Below, one piece after another: positions 42,308-50,704 of a stretch of DNA of 64,000 nt (positions are counted from its first letter, which is position 1; every line of letters starts with the position of its first letter). Below the pieces are notes generated by a model. The model made no database searches. It saw only the letters and a program-made list of their open reading frames with translations, and was not told the DNA's origin. The position numbers and the translations under genes were made by a program. The DNA is from Burkholderia sp. FERM BP-3421 (GTDB lineage Bacteria > Pseudomonadota > Gammaproteobacteria > Burkholderiales > Burkholderiaceae), in contig NZ_CP117781.1 of NCBI RefSeq assembly GCF_028657905.1, positions 682,001 to 746,000 on the forward strand, written 5' to 3'.

Positions 42308-43528
42308 ATGAAATTCAGCAATAGCAAGCTTGGCCAGGCGGTGGTGATGGCGGTCGCGGTGTTCGGTGCTTCGGCCGCGATGGCTCAGACGGTGGTGGGT
42401 GGTGGTTCGTCGCTGGTCGCGCCGACGGTCGGCTCGGAAATCACGGCTGTGGGTGGCGGCATCTCCTACGCGTCGGTCGGCAGCGGCAAGGGCATCGCCG
42501 GCTTCCTGGCCAACGATGCGAGCCAGTTCGGCACGGGCCTCACGGGCCCGGTCCACTTCGCGAACAGCGATTCGGCGCTGACCACCTCGCAGACTGATGT
42601 CAACGGCTCGTATGCGCGCTCGTCGACCGACGGCCGTCTGATCCAGCTGCCGTACATCGTGACGCCGATCACGATTCCGTACGTGAACCAGCCGAGCGAC
42701 ATCACGGCCTCCATTTCGCTGAACGACGGCGATCTGTGCGGCATCTTCTCGGGCAAGATCACGAACTGGAACCAGGTCGTCAACCCGGTGACGAATGCGC
42801 CCTACACGTCGACCAACGCGCCGATCACGGTGGTGTATCGCGCCGACGGCAGCGGCACGTCCGATCTGCTGACCCGCCATCTGAGCGCGGTTTGCTCGAG
42901 CGCCAACTCGAACGTGACGTTCAACCCGACCCAGACCTTCGCGAGCAACTTCAGCGGCGGCGTGCCGTCGAACTTCGTCGCGGCGACGGGCAGCGGCGGC
43001 GTCGCTTCGAACCTCGTTTCGCTGCGTACCGCGGGTACGGCTGCGATCGGTTACCTCAGCCCGGACTACACGAACACGACGCTCGCGCCGAGCTCGGCAC
43101 CGGCTGCTTCGAACCAGCTGACGGTCGCGAACCTGCGTAACGCCCAAGGCCAGGACGTTGCACCGACCTACCAGAACGCCACGGCCGCGCTGGCCACCGC
43201 GCAAGCGCCGACGCAAGCCAACGAAGGCAACCCGTTCGCGTGGGTGCCGCTCGTTCCGAACCCCACCGCCGGCTACCCGATCTCGGGCACGAGCAACATC
43301 GTCGTGAGCCAGTGCTACACGAACAAGCGCGTGATCCAGTCGAAGCTCGTCAGCTTCCTGACCAATCACTACACGAACGCGAGCTTCGCTTCGATCGTGA
43401 ACGGCAATGGCTTCGACACCGTGCCGGCGAGCTTCTCGTCGCTGATCGCATCGGACATCCTGTCGAATGGCAACGGCCTGAACCTGAACATCGGCAACAC
43501 GACGGCTTGCGGCTCGCTCGGTCGTTAA
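42308..43528 (+). CDS. Secreted PstS/LapA-like phosphate-binding-fold protein
   Basis: A 406-residue exported protein with signal ending ASAAMA|QTVVGGGSS. The PBP/PstS-like fold is shown by GGGSSLVAPTV, SDSALTTSQ, LIQLPYIVTPITIPY, LCGIFSGKITNW and VVYRADGSGTSDLLTRHL, the last matching the phosphate-binding RxDGSGT loop of PstS/DING proteins. The end is NIGNTTACGSLGR. In P. aeruginosa LapA (a low-molecular-weight alkaline phosphatase secreted by the Hxc T2SS) has this fold and lies beside pdtA. Here the gene is followed by a paralogue and gspH, so a T2SS-exported protein is likely. Binding versus phosphatase activity cannot be told from sequence. Confidence 0.88.
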   Translation: MKFSNSKLGQAVVMAVAVFGASAAMAQTVVGGGSSLVAPTVGSEITAVGGGISYASVGSGKGIAGFLANDASQFGTGLTGPVHFANSDSALTTSQTDVNGSYARSSTDGRLIQLPYIVTPITIPYVNQPSDITASISLNDGDLCGIFSGKITNWNQVVNPVTNAPYTSTNAPITVVYRADGSGTSDLLTRHLSAVCSSANSNVTFNPTQTFASNFSGGVPSNFVAATGSGGVASNLVSLRTAGTAAIGYLSPDYTNTTLAPSSAPAASNQLTVANLRNAQGQDVAPTYQNATAALATAQAPTQANEGNPFAWVPLVPNPTAGYPISGTSNIVVSQCYTNKRVIQSKLVSFLTNHYTNASFASIVNGNGFDTVPASFSSLIASDILSNGNGLNLNIGNTTACGSLGR

Positions 43529-43553
43529 TGCGGGTTTGATGTGAGGTAGTCGC

Positions 43554-43581
43554 ACACGCCGGCGCGAGCCGGCGTGTTTTT
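43554..43581 (+). terminator. Intrinsic terminator between the two PstS-like genes
   Basis: ACACGCCGGC (43554-43563) pairs perfectly with GCCGGCGTGT (43568-43577) around GCGA, followed by a T-run to 43581. It lies 25 bases after the first PstS-like gene and 30 before the second, so the second gene is expressed either by read-through at lower level or from its own start. Confidence 0.9.
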
Positions 43582-43610
43582 ATCCTATCCGGGCTCTACC
43601 GGAGCACTCG

Positions 43611-44852
43611 ATGAAATTCCTCGCTTCTCGCTCATCCATGCTCGTGGGGGGGCTTGCGATGTGGTTCGCCGCATCGATCGGGTTCGCGCAGCAGACGCTG
43701 CAGGTGACAGGCGGCGGCCCGGCGCTGATCTGGGGGGAACTGGCTGCCGAGTCTGCTGCGACAGGCGGCGGCATCACCTATTATCCGGCGGGCGAAGGCC
43801 GGGGCGTGTTCGGCTTCTTGCAAAATGACCTGTTTCAATTCGGCATGGGCCTGACAGGCAATGTGCAATTCGCGTATTCGGGCTACCCGCTCTCGTCGGT
43901 GCAAACCAATGAGGTGGGTGAGTATGCGCGATCGTCAACGGACGGCCGCTTGATCCAATTGCCGTATATCGTTCTGCCCGTCACGGTTTCCTACGTGGGG
44001 CAACCGGGCGATGTCCCGGCCACCGTATCGCTGAATGACGATGATCTGTGCGGCATTTTCTCCGGAAGAATCACCACCTGGGATCAGGTGATCAATCCCG
44101 CGACCGCGCAACCCTATACCGCGAGGCAAGAGCCTGTTACGGTCGTGTATAACAGCGAAACCAGCGGGGCCACCCTGTTATTCACGAACCATCTGTCCAC
44201 GGTGTGCAATCCGCTCAACTCGCGGGTTCGTTTCGACCCGATCCTCCGCTTTGACGGCAATTTCCCGCCTTCGACTGGCGTTCCGCCGACTTTTATCGCC
44301 GAAGCGAGCGATAGTGCGGTTGCGCGTCGGCTTGTCGAATTGCGTGGAGCGCACAAGGCGGCGTTTGCCTATTTGAGCCCTCACTACACAAACACGACGC
44401 TTGCCCCGGGTTCGGCGATCGCTGCGAGCAATCAACTGACGGTAGCAAACGTGCGAAACAGAAACTCCGGCTTGGATGTCGCGCCAACCTATCAGAATGC
44501 AGCGGCTGCGTTCGAGGGTGCGCGGGCGCCGGAATTGCCCGCCGACAAGGCCAATCCTTATGCGTGGCGGCTGAACACGCCGAACCCGGCACAGGGCTAT
44601 CCGATCTCGGGGGCGAACTATATCGTGGTGAGTCAGTGCTACGTGAACCACAAGCCCATTCAACGCACGATATTCACCTGGCTGGGCCGCCACTATGGCG
44701 ATCCGAATTTCCTGGAGATCGTGAGGAGCTATGGATTCGACCTGCCTCCCAGCGGCTACGTGGACATCATCACGTCGGACATCCTGTCGAATCGCCATGG
44801 CTTGAACTTGAACATCGGCAATGTACAGGCCTGCGGGACGCGAGGACGGTGA
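43611..44852 (+). CDS. Second secreted PstS/LapA-like protein, altered ligand loop
   Basis: A 413-residue paralogue of the preceding protein, with signal ending ASIGFA|QQTLQ. It shares SSTDGRLIQLPYIVLPVTVSY, LCGIFSGRITTWDQVINP, YLSPHYTNTTLAPGS, and NIGNVQACGTRGR at the end. The loop that binds phosphate in the first copy (RADGSGTSD) reads NSETSGATLL here, so the Arg-Asp pair is lost. The codon usage is also somewhat less GC-biased than in the first copy. It stands in the place of lapB of P. aeruginosa, ahead of gspH with a 2-base gap. It may bind another ligand or act as a partner of the first protein. Confidence 0.85.
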   Translation: MKFLASRSSMLVGGLAMWFAASIGFAQQTLQVTGGGPALIWGELAAESAATGGGITYYPAGEGRGVFGFLQNDLFQFGMGLTGNVQFAYSGYPLSSVQTNEVGEYARSSTDGRLIQLPYIVLPVTVSYVGQPGDVPATVSLNDDDLCGIFSGRITTWDQVINPATAQPYTARQEPVTVVYNSETSGATLLFTNHLSTVCNPLNSRVRFDPILRFDGNFPPSTGVPPTFIAEASDSAVARRLVELRGAHKAAFAYLSPHYTNTTLAPGSAIAASNQLTVANVRNRNSGLDVAPTYQNAAAAFEGARAPELPADKANPYAWRLNTPNPAQGYPISGANYIVVSQCYVNHKPIQRTIFTWLGRHYGDPNFLEIVRSYGFDLPPSGYVDIITSDILSNRHGLNLNIGNVQACGTRGR

Positions 44853-44854
44853 GC

Positions 44855-45334
44855 ATGCCTTCAACGCGCGGGCCTGCCTCCCAACGCGGTTTCACCCTCC
44901 TCGAAATGCTGGTGGTGCTGCTGATCGTGGGCCTGCTCGTCGCGGTGATCACCCTCGCGCCCACCCGCAACCGCCGCAACGATCTCGGCGACGAGGGCGC
45001 GCGCCTCGCGATGCTGTTTGAAACGGCGGTCGACGAGGCGCAGTTCCGTTCCGCGCCGCTCGCGTGGCAGCCGTCGCCGGGCGGCTACCGCTTTCTCGAA
45101 CGCCAGCCCGACGGCAGCTGGAAAACGCTTTCGGGCGGCGAATTCGACGCCTACCGCTGGCGTGCGCCGGTGACCTCGGTGACGCTGCGCTACACCGGCG
45201 GCGACGTCGCGCAGCGCATGGTGTTCGGCGCGGAGAGCCTCGACGCGCCGATGACCGTCACGCTGCGCTCGGGCGATGCGTCGATCCGGGTGGTCGGCAA
45301 CGGCGACGGCAGCTACGGCATCGCCCGCCAGTAA
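44855..45334 (+). CDS. gspH: Type II secretion minor pseudopilin GspH
   Basis: A 159-residue pseudopilin with leader SQRG|FTLLEMLVVLLIVGLLVAVI, Glu5 present, followed by RNDLGDEGARLAMLFETAVDEAQFR, here divided over residues ~45-70, and a GspH-type C-terminal domain. It starts two bases after the stop of the second PstS-like gene, so the putative T2SS substrate and a tip pseudopilin are co-expressed. Together with GspI, GspJ and GspK in this window it would complete the tip complex; the HxcU role in P. aeruginosa is the closest comparison. Confidence 0.9.
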   Translation: MPSTRGPASQRGFTLLEMLVVLLIVGLLVAVITLAPTRNRRNDLGDEGARLAMLFETAVDEAQFRSAPLAWQPSPGGYRFLERQPDGSWKTLSGGEFDAYRWRAPVTSVTLRYTGGDVAQRMVFGAESLDAPMTVTLRSGDASIRVVGNGDGSYGIARQ

Positions 45335-45664
45335 AAGTAAGCGCGCCGGAATCCCGTGCACAAAACACCGCCGCCGGAACATGGCCGCAAAGATTCGGTT
45401 TGTGTGTATTTTCATTGGAAAAAGACAATTCGGATTCAAGGTGTTACGCAACATTTGTCACGAAGCGCATGGTTAACCATTCGCGCGCCGGGATTTTTAT
45501 TTTTTAAAGTATTAATGGGTTGTGCAACTGCAAGGCCGTCGATAGAATCAATCGCCTGATTGAACAGGCAATCGACAATTATCTCGGGGTCTGACGCGCG
45601 GCCGGCTTGCCGGTCACATAATGAAACGGAACGCGCGCGCCGGTCCTCCCGACAGGGGCCTTCC
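45335..45664. other. Intergenic region before the second Phd-like gene
   Basis: This 330-base stretch is mixed in composition, with an AT-rich section around 45480-45510 (GGGATTTTTATTTTTTAAAG). A weak hairpin (GCCTG/CAGGC with a six-base loop near 45560) is visible. No gene was recognised; it presumably holds the promoter of the Phd-like gene. Confidence 0.45.
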
Positions 45665-45886
45665 GTGCAGCGATTTCTCTGGCAGCAGACCACTTCCATG
45701 GCGACGCGCGATTTCAGCCGAAATCCGTCGAAGGCTTTGCGCGATGCGGTTCAGCATCCGGTGCTGGTGACGCGCTATGGCCAGCCGATCGCGTGTCTCG
45801 TGCCGATCGATTACTGGAAATCGATCGTCGACATGTTGCGCAGCGCCGACCTGAGCGAACGGCTCGAACGCTGCGACGAACCCTGA
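45665..45886 (+). CDS. Orphan Phd/YefM-type antitoxin-like protein (PhdA-like)
   Basis: A 73-residue protein whose core MATRDFSRNPSKALRDAV, HPVLVTRYGQPIACLVPIDYW matches the paralogue at 24417 almost residue by residue. A GTG at 45665 follows AGGGG; the resulting N-terminus MQRFLWQQTTS aligns with that of the paralogue. A longer frame to 45560 has no similarity. No toxin gene is adjacent: the next gene, on the other strand, is gspK. In P. aeruginosa a Phd-type gene (phdA) lies between pdtA and pdtB, and this gene has the equivalent position before pdtB. Confidence 0.82.
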   Translation: MQRFLWQQTTSMATRDFSRNPSKALRDAVQHPVLVTRYGQPIACLVPIDYWKSIVDMLRSADLSERLERCDEP

Positions 45887-45913
45887 CATCCCGCGCCCGA
45901 CCGCGCGCCATCC

Positions 45914-46903
45914 TCACTCCATCACGCGCCGCACGCGCAGCACGGTGGTCCACGCATTGTCGCCGAGGCCATACCGTCCGATCAGCGTCTCGAAGCGCAG
46001 GTCCACGCCGCTCGCGCGGATCCGGCTGTGCACGATGAAGTAGCCGCTGTTGACGGTCAGCATCGCGCCATCCGGTAGCGAACCGCCCGCGCGCATCGGC
46101 CACAGGATCAGCGACACTTCCGCGGTGCTCACGTAGTACGCGGTCGCGCGCCGCTCGACCAGGCGATGCGCCTGGAGTTCCGAGAGCGTGGGCAGGGCCG
46201 CCATCAACACCGGCTGCGACGCGGTGTTCGCATTCACGTAGGCGAGATCCGGCAGCAAGGTGACATAAGGCGCGAGCGTGCGGATCGTGGCTGCGTCATA
46301 GCCGGGCACGTAGGCGAGATCGCGCAGCGAGGTCCACTGCATGGGCCGATCCTCGGCCGCGCCGCCGATCTTCATCGCGCGCAGCAGGTAGTCGGCGGTC
46401 GGCTGCGCGAGCGCGGGATCGATGCCGAGCGCGCTCAGCAGGCGGCGATACGCGAGCACGCCGTTCGGGCTCGCCTGGAACGGCGCGGAGGGGCCGCCGC
46501 GCGTCACCAGGTTCAGCAGGTTGAAGCGCGCCTGCGCGTCCTCGACGCGGCTCGTCAGCGTCGCATCGGCCAGGCGGCTGTTCAGCGCGAGCGCGTCGCG
46601 CGGCAGGAAGCTCGCGAGCGGCCGCGCCTCCACGGGAATCGACCACACCTGCCCGTCGTAGATGATCGTGGCTTTGGCCGCCTGCGCACGCACCTGCGCG
46701 CGCGCCGCGCTGACCACGGCGCGCTGCACCCACAGCGCCTCGGAAGCAAGCCGCTGGTTCTCCACGTCGCGCACGGCGAGCCGCTCGCGCCACACGACGC
46801 TCGCCGCGAGCGTCGCGGCCAATGCCACCACCAACAACACCGTGACGATCGCGATCCCGCGCTCGCGCGCGCGAACCGTCCCGGCGCGCATCGCACCGCG
46901 CAT
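45914..46903 (-). CDS. gspK: Type II secretion minor pseudopilin GspK
   Basis: A 329-residue protein, the normal large size of GspK. The leader is RARERG|IAIVTVLLVVALAATLA, lacking Glu5 as is usual for GspK. The GspK body contains RFNLLNLVTRGG, GIDPALAQPTADYLL, LRDLAYVPGYDAATI (helix-hairpin-helix-like) and YVNANTASQPVL, all family typical. It caps the pseudopilus. ATG 46903 follows GGAGCGGCC; open frame further upstream to 47104 is not conserved. It converges with the Phd-like gene (27-base gap) and is divergent from pdtB, with a 255-base region between them that holds both promoters. Confidence 0.92.
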   Translation of the reverse strand: MRGAMRAGTVRARERGIAIVTVLLVVALAATLAASVVWRERLAVRDVENQRLASEALWVQRAVVSAARAQVRAQAAKATIIYDGQVWSIPVEARPLASFLPRDALALNSRLADATLTSRVEDAQARFNLLNLVTRGGPSAPFQASPNGVLAYRRLLSALGIDPALAQPTADYLLRAMKIGGAAEDRPMQWTSLRDLAYVPGYDAATIRTLAPYVTLLPDLAYVNANTASQPVLMAALPTLSELQAHRLVERRATAYYVSTAEVSLILWPMRAGGSLPDGAMLTVNSGYFIVHSRIRASGVDLRFETLIGRYGLGDNAWTTVLRVRRVME

Positions 46904-47158
46904 GGCCGCTCCATCGATGGAAAACGCGCGCGCCGCGCGCAACTGGGCATGAATGATAGCGACGCGCGCGGCCCGCGCGCGTGACGGAAAGTACGTACAT
47001 CGGCTCGATCGTCTCGCGCGCCGAAACGCTCGTTTCGTTATACGTACAAAAGGTAATTGTCGCGACTTCTCCGCTTTGTATCGTCCACGACTTGAAAAAT
47101 CCAATAGCGTCGCCGGCAGATCAGCGGGCTCGTCGACGGATCACGAAGGAGTGGCGGG

Positions 47159-48832
47159 ATGACGCCCAGGTTTGACGGGGAAGCGGACGGCCGGCGGCTC
47201 GGATGGCTGCGGGCCGCGGTGGCGGGGGGGATCATGGCGGCGACGGCGGCATACGGGCAGACGGACGGCGGCGCGAATGCGGGCGCGGCGTCCACGCACG
47301 GCGCGGCTCCCGCGCAGGGCGCGCCGGCCGCGTTCGACATCAACGAGTTCGTCGTGCGCGGCAACAGCGTGCTGCCGAGCGTGGACATCGAGCGCGCCGT
47401 CTATCCGTTCGAAGGGCCGGGCCGCTCGCTGACCGACGTTTACGCCGCGCGCGACGCCTTGCAGAAGATCTACCAGGACAAGGGCTATCAGTCGGTCGTC
47501 GTCGAGGTGCCGACGCAGCAGGTGAAGGAAGGCGTGATCGTGCTGCAGGTCACCGAGGCGCGGATCGGCCGCCTGCGCGTCGAGGGCGCGCACTACGCGT
47601 CGCCGCAGCTGATCCGCGACGCGGTGCCCGCGCTCGCCGAGGGCGGCGTGCCCGACTTCACGCAGGCGCAGCAGCAGCTGACCGACCTGAACCGGACGGC
47701 GGACCGCCAGGTGATTCCGGTGCTGAAGCCGGGCGCGCTGCCGCAGACGGTCGACGTGAACCTGAAGGTCGACGATCACAGCCCGTGGCACGGCGCACTC
47801 GAACTGAACAACGCCGCGAGCCCGAACACATCGACGCTGCGCACCAGCGCGACGCTCAGCTACGCGAATCTGTGGCAGCTGGGCCACGTGGTGTCGGGCA
47901 CCTACGTGATCGCGCCGCAGCATCCGAACAACGCGCGCGTGTACTCGTTCTCGTACCTCGCGCCGCTGCGGGATTCGCACTGGAGCTTCCTCGCGACGGT
48001 GATCCACTCGGACAGCGACGTCACCTCGTACGGCGCGGGCAGCGCGGCGGTCGGCGGCACCACGGTGCTCGGCAAGGGCACCACCTACGGCCTGACCGCG
48101 ATCTATGCGCTGCCGACCAGCGAAACCTATGCGCAGACCGTCAGCATCGAGATCGACCGCAAGCGCTACGACGAGAACGTGCGGATCGGCGATCAGGTCT
48201 CGCAGGCGCCGCTGACCTACGTGCCCGTGACGTTCTCGTACAACGGCCAGCTCGTGCGCAAGTCGTCGCAGACCAGCTTCTCGGTCGCGATGACGGCCGG
48301 GGTACGCGGCATCGGCAGCAACTGGGACGCCTTCGACGCGAAGCGCTACAACGCCACGCCGAACTTCATCTACGGCAAGTTCGACGTCAATCACACGCAG
48401 GACTTCGGCAACGGCATGCAGGCGAACGCGCGCGCGAGCGCGCAGTTCGCCAACGGGCCGCTCGTGTCGAGCGAGCAGTTCGCGGCGGGCGGCATCAACA
48501 GCGTGCGCGGCTACCAGTCCGCGGAGGCCACGGCCGACAGCGGTGTGCTCGGCTCGATCGAATTGCGCACGCCGTCGCTCGCGCCCTACGTCGGCGGCTT
48601 CATGAACGACTGGCGCTTCCACGCGTTCGTCGACGCCGCGCATCTGTGGCTCGCGAGCCCGCTGCCGCAGCAGACCTCGACGTTCAACCTGCTCAGCGTC
48701 GGCGTGGGCGCGCGGCTGCGCCTTTTCAAATATGCGAGCGCGGATTTCGAGGCGGGCTGGCCGTTGCGGGCGGGGGTCTACACGAAGGCCTACAGCCCGC
48801 GCTTCGATTTCTATGTGCGGATGAGTTTCTGA
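47159..48832 (+). CDS. pdtB: Two-partner-secretion outer-membrane transporter (TpsB, PdtB-like)
   Basis: A 557-residue FhaC/ShlB-type transporter. A signal-like hydrophobic segment (residues ~17-33) precedes two POTRA domains (about 58-135, beginning FDINEFVVRGNSVLPSVDIE, and 135-210), then a 16-stranded barrel. The conserved loop-6 motif VRGY is at about residue 449, and the barrel ends in a terminal Phe (RMSF), the signal for the Bam machinery. It is preceded by GAAGGAG. It should recognise the TPS domain of the 4,137-residue PdtA-like protein, though the two genes are 6.9 kb apart. An ExbB/ExbD/TonB set follows at once. Confidence 0.93.
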   Translation: MTPRFDGEADGRRLGWLRAAVAGGIMAATAAYGQTDGGANAGAASTHGAAPAQGAPAAFDINEFVVRGNSVLPSVDIERAVYPFEGPGRSLTDVYAARDALQKIYQDKGYQSVVVEVPTQQVKEGVIVLQVTEARIGRLRVEGAHYASPQLIRDAVPALAEGGVPDFTQAQQQLTDLNRTADRQVIPVLKPGALPQTVDVNLKVDDHSPWHGALELNNAASPNTSTLRTSATLSYANLWQLGHVVSGTYVIAPQHPNNARVYSFSYLAPLRDSHWSFLATVIHSDSDVTSYGAGSAAVGGTTVLGKGTTYGLTAIYALPTSETYAQTVSIEIDRKRYDENVRIGDQVSQAPLTYVPVTFSYNGQLVRKSSQTSFSVAMTAGVRGIGSNWDAFDAKRYNATPNFIYGKFDVNHTQDFGNGMQANARASAQFANGPLVSSEQFAAGGINSVRGYQSAEATADSGVLGSIELRTPSLAPYVGGFMNDWRFHAFVDAAHLWLASPLPQQTSTFNLLSVGVGARLRLFKYASADFEAGWPLRAGVYTKAYSPRFDFYVRMSF

Positions 48833-48847
48833 GTGTTCTTAATCGGC

Positions 48848-48869
48848 GCCGCGTCGCGCGCGACGCGGC
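48848..48869. repeat. 22-bp perfect palindrome between pdtB and the ExbB-like gene
   Basis: GCCGCGTCGCG followed by its exact reverse complement CGCGACGCGGC. There is no T-run, so it is not a standard terminator. In RNA it would form a very stable hairpin and could protect or process the message between the two genes. Confidence 0.6.
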
Positions 48870-48891
48870 ATTGGCTGAATCGGGGGATCGG

Positions 48892-50694
48892 ATGTTGAAG
48901 CGAGCGTGGTTGATGATGATCGCGGTGCTGCTGGGCTATCTGCCCGGCGCCGCGCAGGCGTGGTGGCAGGACGACTGGTCGTATCGCAAGGCGATCACGA
49001 TCGACACCACGCCCAAGGGGGCGAACCTGACCGAGTCGGCCGGCCGCGTGCCGCTGCTGATCCGCCTGCATTCGGGCAATTTCCAGTTCGACGGGCTGCA
49101 GGACAACGGCGCGGATATCCGCTTCGTCGCGGCCGACGACAAGACGCCGCTGCACTATCACGTCGAGCAGTACGACGCGGTGCTCGGCGTCGCGCTGATC
49201 TGGGTCGACGTGCCGCAGCTGCCGGCCGGCGCGGCGCAGAACATCTGGATGTACTACGGCAACAAGAAGGCGCCCGACGGCGGCAAGCCTGCCGACACGT
49301 TCGACCCGGACTACACGCTCGTCTACCACTTCGGCGGGGCGACGGGCGCGCCGCCGAAGGACCAGACGGCCTACGGCAACCACGCGCAGAACGCCCCGGC
49401 CCGGATCTCGGAAGACGGCATCGTCGGCCATGCCGCGCAGTTCGACGGCGGCGCCGCGCCGCTCGCGCTGCCCGCATCGCCGTCCCTCGCGATCGCGGCG
49501 GGCGGGGCCTGGAGCTTCAGCGCCTGGCTGAAGCCCGCCGCGCTGGCGCCGCGCACGCTGGTCTACAGCCGCCGCGCCGGCGCGAACGCGCTGCTGATCG
49601 GGCTCGACAACGGCGTGCCGTTCGTCGAGGTCGACGGCGGCGCCGGTCCGCAGCGCGCGCAGGCCACGGCCCCGGTCGCGGCCGGCCAGTGGAGCCTCGT
49701 CACCGTGACGGCGGACGGCAAGGCCGTCACGCTCTACGTCGGCGGCAAGGTCGCGGCGCAGGTGCCGGACGCGCTGCCCGCGCTCGACGCGCCGGCCCTG
49801 GTGGGCGGCGACGCGCCGAACGCGAACGGCGGCTATGCCGCCTACAGCGGCCAGATCGACGAACTGCGCCTGTCGAAGGTCGCGCGCCCGGCGGCGTCGG
49901 TCGCGGTCGAGGCGCTGTCCGAGGGCGCGGAGTCGAAGCTCGTCGCGTACGGCGCGGACGAGAAGCAGTCGGGCTTCGGTTTCGGCTACTTCGGCGTGAT
50001 CGTGCATTCGGTGACGGTCGACGCCTGGGTCGTGATCGCCGTGCTGCTCGTGATGGCCTTCATCTCGTGGGTCGTGATGTGGACCAAGGCGCACTACGTC
50101 GGCCAGGTCGACAAGGCCAACCACTTCTTCGTCGAGCGTTTCCGCGCGGTGGCCGGCCGCCATCTGGTCGGGCTCGCGCACACCGACGAGAAAAGTACCG
50201 AGGGGCGGCGGCTCGCGCAGTCCCCGCTGTATCGGCTGTATCGCGCCGGGGTCGCGGAAATCCACAGCCGCGTCGACGCCAACGGCCGCACGCTGATCAC
50301 GGCGGAATCGATCGAGGCGATCCGCGCCTCGATGGACGCGACCCTCGTGCGCGAGAACCAGCGCCTGTCGAAATCGATGGTGCTGCTGACGATCGCGATC
50401 TCGGGCGGCCCGTTCCTCGGGCTCCTGGGCACGGTGGTCGGCGTGATGATCACGTTCGCGGCGATCGCCGCGGCGGGCGACGTCAACGTCAACGCGATCG
50501 CGCCCGGCATCGCGGCGGCGCTGCTCGCGACCGTCGCCGGCCTGTTCGTCGCGATCCCGGCGCTGTTCGGCTACAACTACCTGCTGGTCCGCAACAAGAA
50601 CGTGACCGCGAACATGCAGGTATTCGTCGACGAATTCGTCACGCGCCTCGCCGAAGCGCACAGCAATCCCGATCACTCGCTGGCGGCGAACTGA
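48892..50694 (+). CDS. exbB: ExbB/MotA-TolQ-type proton channel subunit fused to a DUF2341/LamG-like periplasmic region
   Basis: A 600-residue fusion. A signal peptide (1-23, AAQA before WWQDDWSYR) leads to a DUF2341 segment (about 50-126, RVPLLIRLHSGNF to NIWMYYGN) and a LamG/concanavalin-like jelly roll (about 140-345, DQTAYGNHAQNA, GAWSFSAWLKPA, GQIDELRLSKVARP). Then come TM1 (378-397), a cytoplasmic helix region, and the ExbB/TolQ core with GPFLGLLGTVVGVMITFAAIA and PGIAAALLATVAGLFVAIPA as TM2 and TM3. Normal ExbB has only ~240 residues. The proton-channel part should pair with the ExbD downstream to drive TonB. The periplasmic domains suggest sensing or anchoring to a glycan. In P. aeruginosa the equivalent gene has been called exbB2. 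Confidence 0.9.
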   Translation: MLKRAWLMMIAVLLGYLPGAAQAWWQDDWSYRKAITIDTTPKGANLTESAGRVPLLIRLHSGNFQFDGLQDNGADIRFVAADDKTPLHYHVEQYDAVLGVALIWVDVPQLPAGAAQNIWMYYGNKKAPDGGKPADTFDPDYTLVYHFGGATGAPPKDQTAYGNHAQNAPARISEDGIVGHAAQFDGGAAPLALPASPSLAIAAGGAWSFSAWLKPAALAPRTLVYSRRAGANALLIGLDNGVPFVEVDGGAGPQRAQATAPVAAGQWSLVTVTADGKAVTLYVGGKVAAQVPDALPALDAPALVGGDAPNANGGYAAYSGQIDELRLSKVARPAASVAVEALSEGAESKLVAYGADEKQSGFGFGYFGVIVHSVTVDAWVVIAVLLVMAFISWVVMWTKAHYVGQVDKANHFFVERFRAVAGRHLVGLAHTDEKSTEGRRLAQSPLYRLYRAGVAEIHSRVDANGRTLITAESIEAIRASMDATLVRENQRLSKSMVLLTIAISGGPFLGLLGTVVGVMITFAAIAAAGDVNVNAIAPGIAAALLATVAGLFVAIPALFGYNYLLVRNKNVTANMQVFVDEFVTRLAEAHSNPDHSLAAN

Positions 50695-50704
50695 GGAGCG
50701 TGCG

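Noticed and set aside
45335..45664. Intrinsic terminator at the T-rich stretch near 45490
   Set aside because: No stable stem precedes the T-run closely enough.
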